64,000 nucleotides of DNA from CAVZOY01 sp963777095 (GCA_963777095.1 CAVZOY010000001.1:744001-808000); one strand, 5' to 3'. Counted from the first letter of the stretch, positions 26,535 through 36,075 are shown. Numbers and translations are program-made. The notes: generated by a model from the letters alone, not told the origin.

Positions 26535-28019
26535 ATGACCGAGCCGAGCTCCGAGGTTCCGCAGGCAGGACGGCCCGTCGTCCTGCGGGGCGGCACGGTG
26601 CTGACGATGGACGACAGCTGCACCGTCCTGAACGACGCCGACGTCCTCGTCGTCGGCGACCGCATCGAGGCCGTCGGTCCGCAGCTGGACGTCCCCGAGG
26701 GCACCGCCGAGATCGACGCGCGCGGCGGCATCGTGATGCCCGGGATGATCGACACCCACCGGCACATGTGGCAGACGGCGATGCGCGGCTACGGCGCCGA
26801 CTGGACGCTCACCCAGTACTTCGTCTGGTACTACCTGGAGCACGGCAAGAAGTTCCGGCCGGAGGACATCGCGGCCGGCAACCGGCTCGCCGCCATCGAG
26901 TCGCTCGACGCCGGCGTCACCACCACCGTCGACTGGTCGCACAACCTGCACACCATCGACCACGGCGAGGCCGCCCTCGACGCGCTCCGGTCGGTGCCCG
27001 GCCGGTTCGTCCTCGCCTACGGCAACATCCAGGCCGGGCCCTGGGAGTGGAGTGCCGACCCGGCCGTCCGCTCGCTGCTGGAGCGGCTCCGCGACGCCGG
27101 CGACGACAGGATGGGCGTGCAGATGGCGTTCGACGTCACCGGCGACCCCGCCTTCCCCGAGAAGGCGGCCTTCGAGGTGGCCCGCGAGCTCGGCATCCCG
27201 GTCACCACGCACGCCGGCGTGTGGGGCGCCACCAACGACGACGGCATCCGGCTGATGCACGAGAACGGGTTCATGACCCCCGAGACGGTCTACGTGCACG
27301 CGTCGACCCTGACCCGCGACAGCTACCAGCGGATCGCCGCGACCGGAGGCTCGATCTCGGTCGCCACCGAGTCGGAGTGCAGCGCCGGCCAGGGGCACGC
27401 GCCCACCGAGCAGGTGCTGCAGTACGGCATCCCGGTGTCGCTGTCGATGGACACCAGCGTCTGGTGGAGCGGCGACATGTTCTCGGCGATGCGCGCCACG
27501 CTCAACGCCGACCGCATGGCCGAGCACATGGACGCCCACATGAAGGGCGAGACCATCACCCAGCTGCGGCTGCGGGCCAAGCAGGTCGTCGAGTGGACCA
27601 CCCGCGGCGGGGCCCAGGCGCTCGGCCGCGACGACCTCGGCAGCCTGCAGCCGGGCAAGAAGGCCGACGTCGTGCTGATCAAGAACGACGCGTCCCCCGT
27701 CTCGTTCCCGCTGCTCAACCCGCTCGGGCACGTGGCCTTCCAGGCCCAGCGCGGCGACGTGCACACGGTGCTCGTCGACGGCCGCGTCGTGAAGCACGAG
27801 GGCCGACTGGTGGGCATCGACCTCGCGCCGGTGCGGCAGGAGATCGAGTCGACGATCGAGTACCTGAAGGGCGCCTGCGGCGAGGAGGTCTGGCAGCAGG
27901 GCATGTTCCCCCAGATGCCCGAGGCCGAGGCCTCGATCCTCGACAACCCGTACCAGTACACGGACTACGTGGACGAGGGAAAGCGCGCCGGGGGCGAGGA
28001 GCGCGTCCTCGGCCGCTGA
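26535..28019 (+). CDS. Amidohydrolase-family (AtzB/TrzN/SsnA-like) metal hydrolase
   Basis: 494 aa. Composite amidohydrolase fold: N-terminal beta domain (VVLRGGTVLTMDD), metal HxH in MIDTHRHMWQ, later His in TTHAGVWGA, His in YVHASTLT, Asp in SLSMDTSVWW, and closing GSLQPGKKADVVLIKND. The subgroup contains chlorohydrolases and deaminases acting on N-heterocycles. GGAGG at 26525 supports ATG 26535. It is followed 12 bp later by the IclR regulator. Natural substrate unknown. Confidence 0.85.
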   Translation: MTEPSSEVPQAGRPVVLRGGTVLTMDDSCTVLNDADVLVVGDRIEAVGPQLDVPEGTAEIDARGGIVMPGMIDTHRHMWQTAMRGYGADWTLTQYFVWYYLEHGKKFRPEDIAAGNRLAAIESLDAGVTTTVDWSHNLHTIDHGEAALDALRSVPGRFVLAYGNIQAGPWEWSADPAVRSLLERLRDAGDDRMGVQMAFDVTGDPAFPEKAAFEVARELGIPVTTHAGVWGATNDDGIRLMHENGFMTPETVYVHASTLTRDSYQRIAATGGSISVATESECSAGQGHAPTEQVLQYGIPVSLSMDTSVWWSGDMFSAMRATLNADRMAEHMDAHMKGETITQLRLRAKQVVEWTTRGGAQALGRDDLGSLQPGKKADVVLIKNDASPVSFPLLNPLGHVAFQAQRGDVHTVLVDGRVVKHEGRLVGIDLAPVRQEIESTIEYLKGACGEEVWQQGMFPQMPEAEASILDNPYQYTDYVDEGKRAGGEERVLGR

Positions 28020-28031
28020 AGCAGGGACACC

Positions 28032-28859
28032 GTGGCAGGACGCGGCACCGGCCCGGACTTCGTCGAGGCCCTCGCCCGGGGGCTCGACGTGCTGGCCGGC
28101 TTCGGGCCGGCGCACCGGACGATGTCGCTCAGCGAGGTCGCCGAGACGACCGGCCTGGCCCGCCCGACGGCTCGCCGGCTGCTGCTGACCCTGGAGGAGC
28201 TCGGCTACGTGCGGTCGGGGGCCGCCGGCTTCGCGCTGACGCCGAAGGTCCTCGACCTCGGCATGGCCTACGTCGGCTCGCTCGGCCTGTGGGACGTCGC
28301 GCGTCCGCACCTCGAGGCCCTCGTCGCACGCACCGGCGAGTCGTCGTCGATGGCGCAGCTCGACGGCTCGGACATCGTCTACGTCGCCCGCGTGGCGGTG
28401 CCGAAGATCATCGCGCTGCGGGTGGAGATCGGAACGCGGTTCCCCGCCGTCCAGACCAGCCAGGGCAAGGTGCTGCTCGCCGCCCTCGACCCCGAGCGCG
28501 TCGAGGCGACCCTCGCCGTCCCCAGCCGGTCAGGCCTGCCGCCCTCCATCGGCCGCTCCCCCGAGCAGCTGCGCGACGAGCTGACCGAGGTGCGGGCGCG
28601 CGGGTGGGCGATCGCCGACGAGGAGCTCGCCCCCGGGGTCCGCTCGGTCGCCGTGCCGGTGCGCGACCGGGACGGCGCCGTGCGGGCCGCGATGAACGTG
28701 ACGGTGCACGCCGCCGAGACGTCGCGGGAGACGCTGCTGCACGACCACCTGCCGCTGCTCCTCCGGACGGCGGGCGAGGTCAGCGCGGACTGGGCCCGGT
28801 GGCAGTCCCGGCCGCACGTGGAGCTGGGGCAGGGCGAGGCGGGCTCGGCGACCGCCTGA
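28032..28859 (+). CDS. IclR-family transcriptional regulator
   Basis: 275 aa. N-terminal winged helix (FVEALARGLDVLAGFG, LSEVAETTGLARPTARRLLLTLEELGYV), then the effector domain (SQGKVLLAALDPE, ADEELAPGVRSVAVPV, AAMNVTVHA). This is the PcaR/PobR-like subgroup that regulates aromatic catabolism. Position directly after the amidohydrolase and divergent from the CoA-transferase operon suggests it controls both. Confidence 0.9.
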   Translation: MAGRGTGPDFVEALARGLDVLAGFGPAHRTMSLSEVAETTGLARPTARRLLLTLEELGYVRSGAAGFALTPKVLDLGMAYVGSLGLWDVARPHLEALVARTGESSSMAQLDGSDIVYVARVAVPKIIALRVEIGTRFPAVQTSQGKVLLAALDPERVEATLAVPSRSGLPPSIGRSPEQLRDELTEVRARGWAIADEELAPGVRSVAVPVRDRDGAVRAAMNVTVHAAETSRETLLHDHLPLLLRTAGEVSADWARWQSRPHVELGQGEAGSATA

Positions 28860-28872
28860 GCCGCGCCGGCGG

Positions 28873-30049
28873 TCAGGCCCCGTCGCGGCGCGGCTCGCGG
28901 CGCAGCACGGCCGTGGTGGCCGCTGCCATCAGGACGGCGCTGCCGACGAACACCCCGCCGCTGCCGGACCCGGCGGCCGCGAAGGCCACCGTGGCCGGCA
29001 CGACGGTCTGGGCCAGCCGGTTCGCCGACAGCCGCAGCCCCACCGCGGCCCCGCGCATCTCCGGCGGGGCCAGCGTCGAGACCCAGGAGAGGGTGAGCGG
29101 CTGGGACAGCCCGAGGCCGAGGCCCAGCAGCAGCATCGCGACCACCGCACCCGGGAGATCGACCATGGGCAGCAGCGCCAGGCCGGCGACCCCGCTGGTC
29201 AGCGAGCCGACGAAGGTCCAGCGCCGGGTGAAGGTACGGATGAGCCACGGCACGGCCAGCCGGATCACCACGGTGACCAGCCCGCGCAGGCCGAGCAGCC
29301 ACCCGACCATGGCGACGGACACGCCCCGCTCCTCCGCCCACTTGGGGAGGAACGTCATGAGGATGTCGATGCTCGCCATGACGGTGCCGCTCGTCAGCAG
29401 TGCCCGCCACATGCCGTCCGCGCGGAGCAGCTCGGAGACGGTCTGCCGCGAGGTCGGCCGGGGCCCGCTCGGCCGGGCCCGGTGCCGCGTCAGGGAGCAG
29501 AACAGCCCGAGCGGGGCGGCGGCCAGCGAGAGGCCGGCGGCCATGGCCAGGCCGACGACCGCGACCGATCCGCTGCCGGCCGCGAGCCAGCCGGCGAGCG
29601 AGAGCACCACAGTGGGGCCCAGCATCTGACCCACGGACGACGCCGAGGTGAGCGCGCCGAATCCCTTGTCCCGCTCGCCCTGGGAGACCGCCAGTGCGAC
29701 GGCGGACTGCTGGCCCACCATGAGCAGCAGGTGCGCCAGACCCAGCGCCGAGGCGGCCGAGAACAGCGCCCACAGACCCGGCGCCAGCATGGCCGCGACG
29801 CTCCCGACCACCGCGAGTCCACCGCCGAGGAGCAGCAGCCGCCCGGAGCCCCAGACGTCCGCCCGCCGGCCCACGGCGAAGGCGAGCAGCAGCGGGAGCA
29901 CGCCCCAGGCCGTGGCGATCAGCCCGAGCTGGGCGTTGCCGGCGCCGAGTTCGAGCGCCCGGTAACTGACCATGGGGCGGACGACGGCCGAGGCGGCGTG
30001 CACGAGCGCCGCCTGCAACAGCAGCCAGCGCAGGCCCGGGTGCGCTCAC
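28873..30049 (-). CDS. Major facilitator superfamily transporter (one indel near the start)
   Basis: 391 aa, 12 predicted membrane helices. GTG 30049 followed by SAPGLRWLLLQAALVHAAS restores a normal first helix if one extra G at ~30037 is removed; as assembled the open frame begins at 30018. The loop between helices 2 and 3 reads AVGRRADVWGSGR, an MFS signature variant, and a cytoplasmic loop of ~35 residues separates the halves. Drug or metabolite exporter type; substrate unknown. Confidence 0.8.
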
Positions 30050-30118
30050 CGTTGCCGCGACCGTCGCACGACCATGATGTTAGCCAGGCGCACGACTTTG
30101 CCGGGCGTCCCGCGCGGA

Positions 30119-31310
30119 TCAGCGCGCCGGCAGCACCCGGCCGGTCACCTCGCCGAAGCCGATGCGGCTCCCCCCGGGGCCGGGGGCCGACGCGGTGATG
30201 GTCACCTCGTCGCCGTCGTCGAGGAAGGTGCGGGCGCTGCCGTCGGCCAGCCGCACCGGGTCGGTGCCGTTCCAGGACAGCTCGAGCAGCGATCCCCACT
30301 GCTCGCGGTCCCGGCCGCTCACCGTGCCCGACGCGTAGAGGTCGCCGGTCCGCAGCGACGCCCCGTTCGAGGTCAGGTGGGCCAGCTGCTGTGCCGCCGT
30401 CCAGTACATGTCGCGGAACGGCGGGCGGCTGACGAGATGCCCGTTGATCCGCACCTCGAGCGTGATGTCCAGGGCCCACGGCTGGTTCGCGTCGTCCAGG
30501 TACGGCAGCAGCGGGACGTCGCGCTCCGGCGGCGGGACGCGGGCCGCCTCGAGGGCGGCGAGCGGCACCACCCAGGGCGACACCGAGGTCAGGAACGACT
30601 TGCCGAGGAAGGGCCCGAGCGGCACGTACTCCCAGGCCTGCAGGTCGCGGGCCGACCAGTCGTTGACCAGGCAGACGCCGAAGACGTGGTCGGGGAAGGC
30701 GCCCAGCGGCACCCGCGTGCCCGGCTCGCTCGGGACGCCGACGACGAAGCCGACCTCGGCCTCGAGGTCGAGCCGCAGGGACGGGCCGAACGCCGGGCGA
30801 TCGGCGTCCGGCCTCCTTGCGCTGGCCGCAGGGCCGGACGACGGGGGTGCCCGAGACCGCCACCGTGCCGGCCCGGCCGTGGTAGCCGATCGGCAGGTGC
30901 CGCCAGTTGGGCGTCAGCGGCTCGGCGTCGGGCCGGAAGATGCGGCCGACGTTCTCGGCGTGGGCCTTCGAGCTGTAGAAGTCGACGTAGTCGGCGACCT
31001 CGAGCGGCAGGTGCATCTCGACGTCGTCGACCGGCACGAGGTGCGGCTCGACGGCGGAACGCTGCGCCTCGTCGGTCAGGAGCGTGCGCAGGTCGTCGCG
31101 CAGTCGCGCCCAGGCACCGGGACCTCGCGACAGGAACGCGTTCAGCGATCCGGTTCGGTGCTCCTCCGCGTGGTCGAGCTCCCACAGGCCCAGCACGGAG
31201 TCGCCGATCCGCACGCCGGTGCGAGGTGCCGTGCCGTCGGTCGAGAAGATCCCGAGGGGCAGGTTGTCCAGGCCGAAGCCGGTGCCTCCAGGAAGGTCGA
31301 GCCAGGTCAG
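30119..31310 (-). CDS. fahA: Fumarylacetoacetase (one indel)
   Basis: 396 aa after removing one extra base at ~30807. Hydrolyses 4-fumarylacetoacetate to fumarate and acetoacetate, the last step of tyrosine degradation. Features: N-terminal TWLDLPGGTGFGLDNLPLGIFS, YVDFYSSKAHAENVGRIFRP, PIGYHGRAGTVAVSG, metal-binding EAEVGFVVG, FGVCLVNDWSARDLQAWEY and LKSF-like GKSFLTSVSPWVV. No ATG/GTG lies at the expected start; CTG 31310 overlaps the hmgA TGA (CTGA). As assembled, hmgA and fahA run together in one frame unless an extra C near 31319 is removed. Confidence 0.87.
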
Positions 31311-32515
31311 CGCCGAGGGCCCGCGACCCGACCAGGACCAGGCGTACGTGCCGTCGTCCACGGCGGTGCCGCCCTCGCCGAGGGCCAGCGGCCGGAACGT
31401 GTCGACCATGACGGCGAGCTCGTCGAAGTAGTCCGCGCCGAGCGAGCGCTCCACCGCGCCGGGCTGCGGCCCGTGCGAGTGACCGCCCGGGTGCAGGCTG
31501 ATCGAGCCCTTGCCGATGCCCGAGCCCTTGCGCGCCTCGTAGTCGCCGTCGACGTAGAACATGACCTCGTCGCTGTCGACGTTCGAGTGGTAGTACGGGC
31601 ACCGGCACGGCCAGCGGGTGGTAGTCGACCTTGCGCGGCACGAAGTTGCAGATCACGAAGTTGGTGCCCTCGAAGACCTGGTGCACCGGCGGCGGCTGGT
31701 GCACCCGCCCGGTGATCGGCTCGAAGTCGCTCACGTTGAAGACGTACGGGTAGAGGCAGCCGTCCCAGCCGACGACGTCGAACGGGTGCTCCGGCAGCAC
31801 GTGCACCGTGCCCGCCAGCCCCCCGGGGCCGTCGCCGCGGTGCTTGACGAACACCTCGACGTCGGTGTCCGTCGGCGAGCAGCGGCTCGTCGGGCGCGCG
31901 CAGGTCGCGCTCGCAGTACGGCGCGTGCTCCAGCAGCTGCCCGTACCTGCTCAGGTAGCGCTTCGGCGGCGTGATGTGGCTGTTCGCCTCGATCGCGTAG
32001 GTGCGCAGCGGCTCCTCCCCGTCGGGCAGCCACCGGTGCGTGGTGGCGCGCGGCAGGATCACGTAGTCGCCGGGGCCGACGTCCAGCGCCCCGAAGACCG
32101 TCTCGACCGTCGCCGTCCCGCGCTCGACGAACACGCACTCGTCGCCGACGGCGTTGCGGTAGTACGGCGACGGCAGCGACGAGACCGCGTAGGAGATGCG
32201 GACGTCGGCGTTGCCGAGCACCAGCCGCCGGCCGGTGACGGCGTCGACCGACTTGTGCTCCTCGCCCGGGAACAGGTCGTGCAGCTTGAGGTGCCGGGGC
32301 ACGAGCGGGCTGTTCGTCGTCAGCGACTGGTCGGGCAGCTCCCACGGCCGGGCGTCGACGAGCGCCGAGGGCAGGCCGCGGTGGTAGAGCAGCGCGGAGT
32401 CGGCGGAGAAGCCCTCCTCCCCCATCAGCTCCTCGGCGTACAGGCCGCCGTCCGGACGGCGGTGCTGGGTGTGCCGCTTGGGCGGGACGTCGCCCACCCG
32501 CCGGTAGTACGCCAT
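31307..32515 (-). CDS. hmgA: Homogentisate 1,2-dioxygenase (three indels)
   Basis: 401 aa after removing extra bases near 31876, 31596 and 31319. Opens the homogentisate ring to maleylacetoacetate. N-terminus YYRRVGDVPPKRHTQHRRP, then VGDECVFVERG, HPFDVVGWDGCLYPY, and the Fe(II) site: His in YYHSNVDSDEVMFYVDGDYE with Glu/Asp following, and His in SLHPGGHSHGP. With the three corrections the stop at 31307 falls in the starting frame, giving a normal length. Sits between hppD and fahA in one operon. Confidence 0.9.
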   Translation of the reverse strand: MAYYRRVGDVPPKRHTQHRRPDGGLYAEELMGEEGFSADSALLYHRGLPSALVDARPWELPDQSLTTNSPLVPRHLKLHDLFPGEEHKSVDAVTGRRLVLGNADVRISYAVSSLPSPYYRNAVGDECVFVERGTATVETVFGALDVGPGDYVILPRATTHRWLPDGEEPLRTYAIEANSHITPPKRYLSRYGQLLEHAPYCERDLRAPDEPLLADGHRRRGVRQAPRRRPRGAGGHGARAAGAPVRRRRLGRLPLPVRLQRERLRADHRAGAPAAAGAPGLRGHQLRDLQLRAAQGRLPPAGRAGARTTTRTSTATRSCSTSTATTRRARARASARARSACTRAVTRTGRSPARWSARSARTTSTSSPSWSTRSGRWPSARAAPPWTTARTPGPGRVAGPRR

Positions 32516-32543
32516 GCGTTTCTCCTCCCGCCCGACCGCACCC

Positions 32544-33752
32544 TCAGAAGTTGCCGCGCTTCTCCTGCTCGCGCTCGATCGCCTCGAAGAGTGCCTTGAA
32601 GTTGCCCTTGCCGAAACCGAGCGAGCCGTGCCGCTCGATCAGCTCGAAGAACACCGTCGGCCGGTCGCCGGTGGGCTTGGTGAAGATCTGCAGCAGGTAG
32701 CCGTCCTCGTCGCGGTCGACCAGGATGCCCGCGCTGCTGCAGCTCCTCGATCGGCACGCGCACGTTGCCGATGCGGGCCCGCAGCTCCGGGTCCTCGTAG
32801 TAGGAGTCCGGCGTCGCGAGGAACTCGATGCCCTCGGCGCGCATCGCGTCGACGGTGGCGAGGATGTCGTTGGTGGCCAGCGCGACGTGCTGCGCGCCGG
32901 GGCCGCGGTAGAACTCGAGGTACTCGTCGATCTGCGACTTCTTCTTGCCGACGGCCGGCTCGTTGAGCGGGAACTTGACCCGGTGGTTGCCGTTGGCCAC
33001 GACCTTGCTCATCAGCGCCGAGTAGTCGGTGGCGATGTCGTCGCCGATGAACTCGGCCATGTTCGTGAAGCCCATGACGCGGTTGTAGAAGTCGACCCAG
33101 GCGTCCATCGCGCCGAGCTCGACGTTGCCGACGACGTGGTCGATCGCCTGGAAGAGCCGCTTCGGCCGGCCCGGGCGCGGCTCGAAGGACGACGTCCGCG
33201 CGACGTAGCCGGGCAGGTAGGGGCCGGTGTAGCGGGACCGGTCGACCAGCGTGTGCCGGGTGTCGCCGTACGCCGCGATCGACGCCAGCCGCACGGTGCC
33301 GTGCTCGTCGGTGACGTCGCGCGGCTCCTCGAGCACGGTCGCGCCCATGGCGCGGGCGTGCGCGATGCACCGGTCGACGTCCGGGACCGCGAGCGCGATG
33401 TCGACGATGCCGTCGCCGTGGATGCGGTGGTGGTCGGCCAGCGGGCTGCCGGGGTCGTAGGCGCCCTGGACGACGAAGCGCGCGGCGCCCGAGCGGAGCA
33501 CGAAGGCGTGGTGGTCGCGGTTGCCGGTCTCGGGACCGGAGTAGGCGACGAGCTCCATGCCGAAGGCCGACTGGAAGAAGTGCGCGGTCTGCACGGCGTT
33601 GCCGACGACCCAGACCAGCGAGTCCCAGCCGCTGACCGGGAACGGGTCGGCGCGACTCGTCGTACTCCACGAGGCCCGACCAGCTGCTCGAGCTGGTGCA
33701 GGTCGAGGCCCGCCAGGCGCTCGTCGTCGTTCAGGGTCTGCTCGAGGCTCAT
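32544..33752 (-). CDS. hppD: 4-hydroxyphenylpyruvate dioxygenase (three indels)
   Basis: 401 aa after removing extra bases near 33684, 33655 and 32729. Converts 4-hydroxyphenylpyruvate to homogentisate. Two VOC modules; the Fe(II) ligands are His in LADHHRIHGDG, His in GAQHVALATNDI and Glu in TVFFELIERHG. C-terminal helix FGKGNFKALFEAIEREQ closes the site as in all HPPDs. First gene of the hppD-hmgA-fahA operon, divergent from the Lrp-type regulator. Confidence 0.92.
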
Positions 33753-33773
33753 GCGGAGGCTCCTCGTCCGGCG

Positions 33774-33785
33774 GACAGCGCTGTC
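33774..33785 (+). promoter_or_regulatory. Palindrome in hppD promoter region
   Basis: GACAGCGCTGTC is a perfect 12-bp palindrome 22 bp upstream of the hppD ATG. Possible repressor site for the operon; no match to the larger palindrome near the Lrp gene. Confidence 0.3.
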
Positions 33786-33877
33786 GGACGTACTGCACCA
33801 GCCGGCGGAGGGACTGCGCAACCGGCCCGCCCGAAGTGGTCATCCTGCCTCGACCGCCTAGCAGCGATGGCGGTTCC

Positions 33878-33896
33878 GCTGTGCAGACTGCACAGC
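33878..33896 (+). promoter_or_regulatory. 19-bp perfect palindrome, candidate Lrp/AsnC site
   Basis: GCTGTGCAG-A-CTGCACAGC: nine paired bases on each side of one central base, ending 18 bp before the ATG of the Lrp-family gene and in the promoter shared with hppD. Size and symmetry fit an Lrp/AsnC dimer site. Confidence 0.55.
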
Positions 33897-33914
33897 AACG
33901 ACCGAGGAGGACGG

Positions 33915-34410
33915 ATGCGACTCGACGACCTGGACGTCGCCCTGCTGGCGCGCGCTGCGCGAGCGTCCGCGGGCGGGCGACCTGGAGCTGTCCCGCGTCA
34001 CCGGCGTCGCCCGCGGCACGGTGACCGCCCGGCTGCGCCGGATGGAGGACGCCGGCGTCATCACCGGTCACGGCCCGGAGGTCGACGTCGGCGCCGCGGG
34101 CTTCGGCGTCCAGGCGTTCGTGACCCTGGAGATCGCGCAGGGCGACCTGGAGGCGGTGCGCGACGACCTGGAGCGCATCCCCGGCGTCCTGGAGGCGCAC
34201 GCGACGACCGGCAGCGGCGACGTGCTGTGCCGGGTCGCGGCCGGCTCGCACGACGCCCTGCAGGAGACGCTGCTGGCGATCGACCGCTCGCCGTCCGTGC
34301 GCCGCTCGACCAGCGTGATCGCGCTGTCCTGCCTGGTGCCGTGGCGGACCCTGCCGCTGCTGCGCTCGCAGGCCGCGCCCGGCAGCGGTCGGGCGGCACC
34401 GGCGCGCTGA
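33915..34410 (+). CDS. Lrp/AsnC-family transcriptional regulator (one indel)
   Basis: 164 aa after removing one extra base at ~33951. N-terminal HTH: RLDDLDVALLA, then ELSRVTGVARGTVTARLRRMEDAGVI. C-terminal RAM (ligand) domain: VTLEIAQGDLEAVRDDLERIPGVLEAHATTGSGDVLCRVAA. GAGGAGG precedes the ATG. Divergent from the tyrosine-degradation operon, so probably its regulator, with tyrosine or an intermediate as effector (inference). Confidence 0.87.
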
Positions 34411-34432
34411 CCGCCAGTGGGCAGGATCCGCC

Positions 34433-34813
34433 ATGTCGACCGACGACGACGCCGCCGAGGTGCTCGCCGCCGAGGACGCGCGCTACCGCGCGATGCTCGA
34501 CGCCGACCTGGAGACCCTCGACCGGCTCTGCGCCGACGAGGTGAGCTACGCGCACTCCAGCGGCGTCCGCGACACCAAGCAGGAGTACTTCGCCAAGGTC
34601 CGCTCGGGCTACTACGTCTACCACCGGATCGACCACCCGGTGGAGCGCGTCGAGGTGCTCGGCGACACCGCCATCGTGGTCGGCCGGATGACCGCGGACC
34701 TGTCCGTCGACGGCACGCCGAAGACGATCGACAACCTGTCGCTGGCCGTGTGGACCCGCACCGCCGAGGGCTGGCGGCTGCTGGCCTACGCCCCCACCCG
34801 GCTGCCCGACTGA
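34433..34813 (+). CDS. Nuclear transport factor 2-like (SnoaL/DUF4440) protein
   Basis: 126 aa. NTF2-like cone fold: AAEVLAAEDARYRAMLDADLETLDRLCADEVSYAHSSG, KQEYFAKVRSG, then strands ending LAVWTRTAEGWRLLAYAPTRLP. Typical DUF4440 length. No defined catalysis. Follows the Lrp gene by 22 bp. Confidence 0.83.
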   Translation: MSTDDDAAEVLAAEDARYRAMLDADLETLDRLCADEVSYAHSSGVRDTKQEYFAKVRSGYYVYHRIDHPVERVEVLGDTAIVVGRMTADLSVDGTPKTIDNLSLAVWTRTAEGWRLLAYAPTRLPD

Positions 34814-34822
34814 CACCGGCGC

Positions 34823-34972
34823 TCACTCGACGGAGGGTTCACCCCGGCCGAGGTCGTCGTCGACCGTCGTCTCGCCGCTGGTGCGCCCGCCGCCCGGGCG
34901 CGCCGGATCGCTCGGGGCACCGGTGTCCGGCTGCTGGTCGTCCGGCTGGGGCGGAGTCGTCGGCTCGCTCAT
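34823..34972 (-). CDS. Small acidic hydrophilic protein
   Basis: 49 aa, starts MSEPTTPPQPDDQQPD and ends DDDLGRGEPSVE; rich in Pro, Asp, Gly and Thr, with no fold visible. AGGAGG lies 6 bp before the ATG at 34972 and the hydrolase stop overlaps it (TGATG) once the hydrolase indel is corrected. As assembled it is fused in frame to the hydrolase. No recognised family. Confidence 0.5.
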   Translation of the reverse strand: MSEPTTPPQPDDQQPDTGAPSDPARPGGGRTSGETTVDDDLGRGEPSVE

Positions 34973-35647
34973 CACAGACCTCCTCGCGGTCGCTCCCATC
35001 GTCCGGCCGGGGAGCGGATCGCGCATCCAGCGGTCCAGCCAGCCGGTCGCGGCGACGACGACCTGCTCGAGCGCGCCCGGCTCCGGAAAGAGGTGGGTGG
35101 CGCCCGGTACGACGGCGAGCTCGACCGGCCCCGCCAGCCGGGCCGCCGCGGCGCGGTTGAGCCGGAGCACCTGGGTGTCGGCACTCCCGACGACGAGCAG
35201 TGTCGGCGCGCGGACACGACCCAGCGCCTCGCCGGCCAGGTCCGGCCGGCCGCCGCGGGAGATCACGGCGACGACGACGTCCGGGCGTTCGGCCGCGGTG
35301 AGGACCGCGGCCGCGGCGCCGGTGCTCGCGCCGAACGTGGCCAGCGGGAGACCGCCGGTCTCCGGCCGCTCGGCCAGCCAGTCGGCCGCCGCCGTCAGCC
35401 GTTCCCCCAGCAGGGCGATGTCGAAGCGGTGCTTCCGCGAGCGCGCGTCGACGCGCTCCTCGTCCGGGGTGAGCAGGTCCAGCAGCAGGGTGCCGTAACC
35501 GGCGGTGTTCAGCGCCGCGGCCACCTGGCGGTTGCGCGGGCTGTGCCGGCTGCTGCCGCTGCCGTGCGCGAACAGCACGACACCCCGCGCGCCGGGCGGC
35601 ACGACGAGGTCGCCGTCCAGGAGCACCGACGCCGCGGGGACGATCAC
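34972..35647 (-). CDS. Dienelactone-hydrolase-like alpha/beta hydrolase (one indel near the end)
   Basis: 224 aa after removing one extra base at ~35000. Core: GARGVVLFAHGSGSSRHSPRN, nucleophile elbow GASTGAAAA, Asp in VVGSADTQVL and His in VPGATHLF. Typical of the small actinobacterial family often fused or linked to phosphoribosyltransferases and stress genes. GTG start at 35647. The corrected C-terminus WERPRGGL ends at a TGA overlapping the small acidic gene. Confidence 0.8.
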
Positions 35648-35661
35648 GGCGTTGCCCGGGA

Positions 35662-36036
35662 TCAGCCGAACAGGTCGCTCAGGAACGACTCCTTGCGCTT
35701 CTTCTGGTAGCCGTGCCCGTACGAGCCGTGCGACGACGACTTGCTCTTGCTCACCTGCGAGAGCACCTCGCCGACCACCGACCCCAGTCCCCCGGCCGAG
35801 CCGGTGCCGGCATAGCCGGAGCCGTGCTGCTGCTGCGGTGGCGCTGCGTGCTGCGACGCGGCCGCCGGCCGGCTCCCGGAGTCACGCTCGTGCCAGTCGT
35901 TCTCCGCGTCGATCAGCCGCTCCAGCTCACCGCGGTCGAGGAAGATCCCCCGGCACTCGGTGCACTGGTCGACGTGGACGCCGTTGCGCTCGTAGGTGCG
36001 CATCGGGCCGTGGCACTTCGGACAGGTCAGCTCCAT
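35662..36036 (-). CDS. zf-TFIIB domain protein
   Basis: 124 aa. N-terminal zinc ribbon CPKCHGPMRTYERNGVHVDQCTECRGIFLDRGELERLI is the diagnostic TFIIB-type bacterial zinc finger (two CxxC knuckles plus FLDRGELE). The C-terminus is low complexity (Gln, Gly, Ser) and ends in a basic/aromatic tail, KKRKESFLSDLFG. Function unknown. Confidence 0.87.
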   Translation of the reverse strand: MELTCPKCHGPMRTYERNGVHVDQCTECRGIFLDRGELERLIDAENDWHERDSGSRPAAASQHAAPPQQQHGSGYAGTGSAGGLGSVVGEVLSQVSKSKSSSHGSYGHGYQKKRKESFLSDLFG

Positions 36037-36075
36037 ACCCGGCCAACGACGCCGGTACCGGTTGCGGTTCCCGGT

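Noticed and set aside
31307..31562. hmgA-fahA fusion protein
   Set aside because: Possible as assembled, but two other hmgA indels already need correction and one more gives a normal stop with a 4-bp overlap, so separate genes are preferred.
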